A stretch of DNA of 47,648 nucleotides from an uncultured Lewinella sp. (GTDB taxonomy: Bacteria > Bacteroidota > Bacteroidia > Chitinophagales > Saprospiraceae). Under the pieces are notes generated by a model. It had not been told where the DNA came from, did not search any database, and saw only the letters and a list, made by a program, of their open reading frames with translations. Location: contig CAJXOS010000037.1 in the NCBI GenBank assembly GCA_913057725.1, positions 1-47,648 of the forward strand, in the 5' to 3' direction. Made by a program: the position numbers and the translations under genes. Below, piece after piece: positions 44,711-47,648 of the stretch (position 1 is the stretch's first letter; each line of letters begins with the position of its first letter).

Positions 44711-44749
44711 GTACCGTGCTTAATGTCAAGCCATGCTTGACACGGGTAC
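44711..44749 (+). other. Leader hairpin B
   Basis: GTCAAGC (44725-44731) and GCTTGAC (44735-44741) form a perfect stem with loop CAT; outer GTACCGTG (44711-44718) pairs with CACGGGTAC (44741-44749) with one bulge. GCTTTTGCTG follows. It could be a leaky terminator or attenuator. Confidence 0.6.
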
Positions 44750-44827
44750 GCTTTTGCTGTTTATGACCTGAAGACTGCCCACCCCCTTACTACACCCAAT
44801 TTTTAACTTACAAATTACAGCGGGCAA

Positions 44828-45562
44828 ATGATCTACTATTTCCGTGAAATCCAGGGCCGTGAAGAAATGCTTAGTTGGCTCAAACTTCGTTACACTATTT
44901 ACAACAGCACACGATGCGCAGGCTTCCTTTCCGACAATGAGTTGGAGATCGATGTGGATGCTTATGACCTTCAGTCCAAACACTATGGCCTTTTTGTTGA
45001 AGAGGCCGATCAGCAGAAGTTGATCGGTGGGCTACGTATTATTCAAAATACCCCCGTCCTCTCTACTATTCGGACCTTGAAGGAGTTAGGCTTAATCGAT
45101 CTCTGCCAACAGCAGTCGGAACAGGAGGTGCTGCCCATCCTTAGCTATTTTCCAGAGGATAAGGACGACCACTTTAGTCCGCTGATGCCTAATGGTCGCG
45201 TAGCTACGGAGGGTAGCCGTCTGGTACTGAACAAAGAGTATCAGAGCTTACGTTTGGCTAAGTTCATCATCAGTAATGCCATCATTTTACACCTGATGAT
45301 GGAAGAAGACTGGGTGGCCTTTGTTTCGTGTAATCCACTACATGCACGTTTGTATCAGAGTTTTGGTTTTGAGAATGTATGTGATTACAAAACATGGGCG
45401 AAGGACGCACCCGTTAGTGCACTTTACCTACGTGATGGAATTCTCAATGCAGATAAGCGTCCAGAGTTAGAGGCTATGGTCCGAGACTTCAAACGCGATG
45501 GCTTCACCCAGTATCAGCATGTTCGCAAGACTGCTGCTGCGCCGCTACGTCGTACAGCCTAG
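44828..45562 (+). CDS. Autoinducer-synthase-like N-acyltransferase (FeeM/LuxI-like GNAT)
   Basis: 244 residues. LKLRYTIYNSTRCAGFL, then NELEIDVDAYDLQSKHYGLFVEE and LIGGLRIIQ, follow the LuxI/FeeM pattern (LRY.vy, E.D.yD..s.H, iGG.Ri), and GRVATEGSRLVLNKEYQSL, VAFVSCNPLHARLYQSFGFENV complete a GNAT fold. FeeM and LuxI proteins join an acyl-ACP or acyl-CoA chain to an amino acid or homoserine lactone. This relative may make an N-acyl amino acid signal or lipid; it lacks recognisable LuxI-only residues, so I do not call it an AHL synthase. It stands alone behind a long structured leader. No cognate receptor was identified in the window. Confidence 0.7.
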   Translation: MIYYFREIQGREEMLSWLKLRYTIYNSTRCAGFLSDNELEIDVDAYDLQSKHYGLFVEEADQQKLIGGLRIIQNTPVLSTIRTLKELGLIDLCQQQSEQEVLPILSYFPEDKDDHFSPLMPNGRVATEGSRLVLNKEYQSLRLAKFIISNAIILHLMMEEDWVAFVSCNPLHARLYQSFGFENVCDYKTWAKDAPVSALYLRDGILNADKRPELEAMVRDFKRDGFTQYQHVRKTAAAPLRRTA

Positions 45563-45650
45563 TATTGTAGAATTGCAGAAAGGGTTCTACCTTGGAGACC
45601 GCATGCCGCTAGTCTCGGTGTAGAATCGTACCCTAAAGTTTTGTGTATTT

Positions 45651-46292
45651 ATGAGTGCTAAGTTGAAGTCGATATTGATGTTTATCCTTCTGGGAATTAT
45701 GCTTCCATTGTGTCTACGACTGGAGGGGGTGTTAGATCCCAGGATTATTCTACTTACGGTAGCATCTGCATTAGTTTTTTATACGCAGCCAACTCCACAA
45801 GCAGAAGAGGCGAAAAGCAAAGAACAAACGGATAAGAACTCTTTTTGGTGGATTACGGTCATGTCTTTGCTCTCTTTACATGTGCCTATCATAGAGTGGG
45901 CGTACCTGAATGATATGCAAACGATCTATAGTTGGAGCTTCCCGCTGGGCGCCGCTATACTACTGTTTAGCATTGGCTTTCGGGTTTGGGCAATCCGCAC
46001 CCTAGGACGGTTTTTCACGGCGACCGTCCAGATTGTAGATGAGCATCAAGTAATTCAATCGGGGCCTTATGCTATCGTTCGCCATCCTAGTTATACCGGT
46101 GCCTACCTTTCATATGTAGGAACCGGTATCATGCTCGAGGCTTGGTGGGGGGTGCTGTTTGCATCAGTGGCAATGGGTATAGCCTATTATCAGCGCATAA
46201 CTGCAGAAGAACAAACACTACTCGCTCACTTTGGGCAAGCCTATGCAGACTACAGTGCCAAGACTAAGCGCCTGATTCCTTTTATCTTTTAA
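45651..46292 (+). CDS. Isoprenylcysteine carboxyl methyltransferase-family (ICMT/PEMT-like) membrane protein
   Basis: 213 residues with about five transmembrane helices. The C-terminal half has the ICMT/phospholipid methyltransferase signature: GRFFTATVQIVDEHQVIQSGPYAIVRHPSYTGAYLSYVGTGI and EEQTLLAHFGQAYADYSAKTKRLIPFIF, where the RHPxYxG and E-E-x-x-L residues bind S-adenosylmethionine. It would methylate a lipid or isoprenoid substrate within the inner membrane; bacterial members are mostly uncharacterised. It follows the acyltransferase by 88 bases on the same strand; a shared role in a lipid-type signal is possible but unproven. Confidence 0.88.
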   Translation: MSAKLKSILMFILLGIMLPLCLRLEGVLDPRIILLTVASALVFYTQPTPQAEEAKSKEQTDKNSFWWITVMSLLSLHVPIIEWAYLNDMQTIYSWSFPLGAAILLFSIGFRVWAIRTLGRFFTATVQIVDEHQVIQSGPYAIVRHPSYTGAYLSYVGTGIMLEAWWGVLFASVAMGIAYYQRITAEEQTLLAHFGQAYADYSAKTKRLIPFIF

Positions 46293-46320
46293 TAAAGCTG
46301 GCAGTGTCGTTTAGCAGGGG

Positions 46321-47202
46321 TTAGTGCTTTATGCGATTTCGATGTAGCGAAAGCATATATTGCTTAGGTGATAACCCTACTTTGTTTTTGAACGCTCGAA
46401 TGAAGTAAGAAATATTCTCATACCCGACCTCATAGGCTAGATCGGTAACACTCATTTCTTGATGTTGCAACAGTCGCAATGCCTTGTCAAGCCGCTGTTC
46501 CCTTAGCCATTGTTGTGGCGTCCCATTAAAGTACTGTTTGAAGTCGCGCCGAAATGTGCTTTCACTACGTCCCGTTAGGTAGGCATAGTCTTCGACCTTT
46601 AATGGCTTGTCGTAGTTCTGCTCCATAAAGGTGCGAATGTTGCGCTTTTGAGGCAATGTTAGCTGGAACAGAAAATTGGCGAAACGCTCCTCTCCAACTA
46701 AGCCATTTAGCAGTAACAGTAGCTCCAAAATCTTTAGTTGAAGTAAACCTTCTTGTGGGATGCTGTGTGAGCCGTATATCTGCAAGAGTGCTGCCACAAA
46801 GGATTGGAGCGATGGAACATTCCCAAATTTCAAATGGTCAGGAACAGCCTTCCTGTTAACTTCTTTGACTTTAGTATTTGATAAAAACTCGTGGATCAGC
46901 TGATCATCAAAGTAGAAGAGGATACTCTCAAAATTGCCTGAATCAGGAAGAAGGTCTGTTACGTAGTAGACTCCTCGTGGAATGAACAAAGCTTCTCCGG
47001 GTTTCACCGTAATCAGATTGTCATCGTAAGTCCGAATTTGTTGCTCACCGGATTGTACAATGGAAATGACATGATTAGAAATATATCCCTCCCGCTGTAC
47101 GACTGGTGCATCGAGTGATTTTTGCAAGATGCAGACATTACCCTGGCGCATAATGGTACGAACCTGTGGGCTGTCAAATAGTCGCTGTGGGATGAGGATC
47201 AT
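46321..47202 (-). CDS. AraC family regulator with N-terminal cupin-like sensor
   Basis: 293 residues. The N-terminus (ILIPQRLFDSPQVRTIMRQGNVCILQK, SNHVISIVQSGEQQIRTYDDNLITVKPGEALFIPRGVYYVTDLL) is a small-molecule-binding AraC_N/cupin-like domain. The C-terminus holds two HTHs: NYDKPLKVEDYAYLTGRSESTFRRDFKQYFNGTPQQWLREQRLDKAL and MSVTDLAYEVGYENISYFIRAFKNKVGLSPKQYMLSLHR. It is of the ExsA-like architecture common in Bacteroidota. The inducer is unknown. It is convergent with the methyltransferase (28 bases apart), so its target may be elsewhere. No membrane helices. Confidence 0.92.
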   Translation of the reverse strand: MILIPQRLFDSPQVRTIMRQGNVCILQKSLDAPVVQREGYISNHVISIVQSGEQQIRTYDDNLITVKPGEALFIPRGVYYVTDLLPDSGNFESILFYFDDQLIHEFLSNTKVKEVNRKAVPDHLKFGNVPSLQSFVAALLQIYGSHSIPQEGLLQLKILELLLLLNGLVGEERFANFLFQLTLPQKRNIRTFMEQNYDKPLKVEDYAYLTGRSESTFRRDFKQYFNGTPQQWLREQRLDKALRLLQHQEMSVTDLAYEVGYENISYFIRAFKNKVGLSPKQYMLSLHRNRIKH

Positions 47203-47648
47203 GCTGGGAGTGTCTAGTTGAGGTTGTGGTATGCTCGATTAAAGATGAGGAGACGGTCGCAATAAAAATAGTCGGAATCAGTCAGATGTGGTACTGGGCG
47301 GTCAGAAAGATGGAGGGATGAAATTTTTGAGAGGGATGTACCTTGTGGGAAGACATGCCGCCTTCGGCGGGCCCACCCTCTCCAGGTCCAGGACATGACC
47401 ATCTCCATTCCTCAGGAGATAGCATGAGGTTCACACCCTAAGTAGTGACTTCACACCACTTAGGCCAACAAAACCTTTATCAAGTAAGAAAACCGGGAAT
47501 GGAAACGCTGATTATATCACCTTCGAGAGCGCTCAATAAGTGGTGATGGGTAGAAACTCTGATTAGTGGTTCTTCCTACTATTTGTAAATATACGTAAAG
47601 TTTTATAAATAAATAAAATAAAACAAAGAAGTTGTCTAAAGTTTTACG
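47203..47648. other. Terminal region without a recognised gene
   Basis: 446 bases to the window edge. It holds a CCGCC-TTC-GGCGG hairpin at 47358-47370 (UUCG-type), a 10-of-11 stem CCTAAGTAGTG/CACCACTTAGG at 47437-47464, and a very AT-rich end with repeated AAAGTTTTA. The 64-codon minus-strand frame at 47214-47408 reads as noise. Confidence 0.4.

Larger units (their letters stand above)
44006..44827. other. Long intergenic region with leader-like hairpins
   Basis: 822 bases without a convincing gene. A minus-strand frame at 44288-44527 (79 codons) has no recognisable family. The last 180 bases hold two strong hairpins (44658-44687 and 44711-44749) before the acyltransferase gene. A promoter-like pair occurs at 44411-44438. 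Confidence 0.5.

Noticed and set aside
44828..45562. Calling the acyltransferase a LuxI acyl-homoserine lactone synthase
   Set aside because: The pattern fits FeeM-type N-acyltransferases as well, LuxI-specific residues are not clear, and no LuxR-type AHL receptor was seen.
47214..47408. 64-codon minus-strand ORF at the window end
   Set aside because: Composition is random-looking and it contains the GC-rich UUCG hairpin.
1..47648. tRNA, rRNA, CRISPR arrays and insertion sequences
   Set aside because: Looked for by eye on both strands; no cloverleaf, regularly spaced repeats or transposase was recognised.

Overview
The window looks like a marine or aquatic Bacteroidota chromosome, most likely from the Saprospiria (Lewinella-like). 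This rests on many Bacteroidota-style lipoproteins, a SusR-type one-component regulator, TAnnTTTG promoter boxes, little Shine-Dalgarno signal, C39, VIT/vWA and AraC families typical of the phylum, and a moderate GC content. No rRNA, tRNA, CRISPR array or insertion sequence was recognised.

Layout. 1-8.1 kb is an accessory stretch: the tail of a broken maltose O-acetyltransferase-type gene, an AT-rich STAND NTPase with an apparent effector-associated domain (EAD11-like) and TPRs, a serine hydrolase lipoprotein, a DoxX-like remnant, a DHFR-like reductase, and a large coiled-coil protein ending in a C39-like cysteine protease domain. 8.5-16.3 kb holds a ThuA/PQQ-dehydrogenase/cytochrome c/CBM megaprotein, an SGNH hydrolase, an ankyrin membrane protein, a GNAT, a small DoxX-like protein and a secreted alpha/beta hydrolase.

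16.3-33.4 kb is the centrepiece, apparently a glucan-utilisation locus without SusC or SusD. A four-gene operon (two outer-membrane beta-barrels and two glycan-binding-like lipoproteins, 17858-24122, closed by an intrinsic terminator) diverges from a TIM-barrel glycosidase. After two small genes and a lipoprotein, a leftward set encodes a GH16 laminarinase-type lipoprotein, an MFS sugar porter and a second TIM-barrel glycosidase that is a paralogue of the first. A SusR-like membrane-spanning regulator diverges from GH16. The two divergent intergenic regions (17.7 kb and 30.3 kb) carry matching arrays of an 8-bp half-site (consensus ATGATGTA) in pairs with an 11-bp period, each followed by an identical -7 box (TAAATTTG). 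This ties regulator, porin operon and laminarinase into one regulon. The inferred route is: surface lipoproteins bind and cut beta-glucan, the barrels pass oligosaccharides, periplasmic or surface glycosidases finish them, and the MFS porter imports sugar.

33.4-47.6 kb holds a beta-hydroxyacid dehydrogenase, a tight four-gene operon (GNAT, GNAT, DUF2461, membrane AraC regulator), a second serine hydrolase, a GH13 alpha-amylase lipoprotein, a VIT-vWA protein fused to a caspase-like domain, an autoinducer-synthase-like N-acyltransferase behind a long structured leader, an ICMT-type methyltransferase and an AraC regulator. Several convergent junctions carry strong hairpins. The most unusual is a 158-bp gapless imperfect palindrome at 25873-26030.
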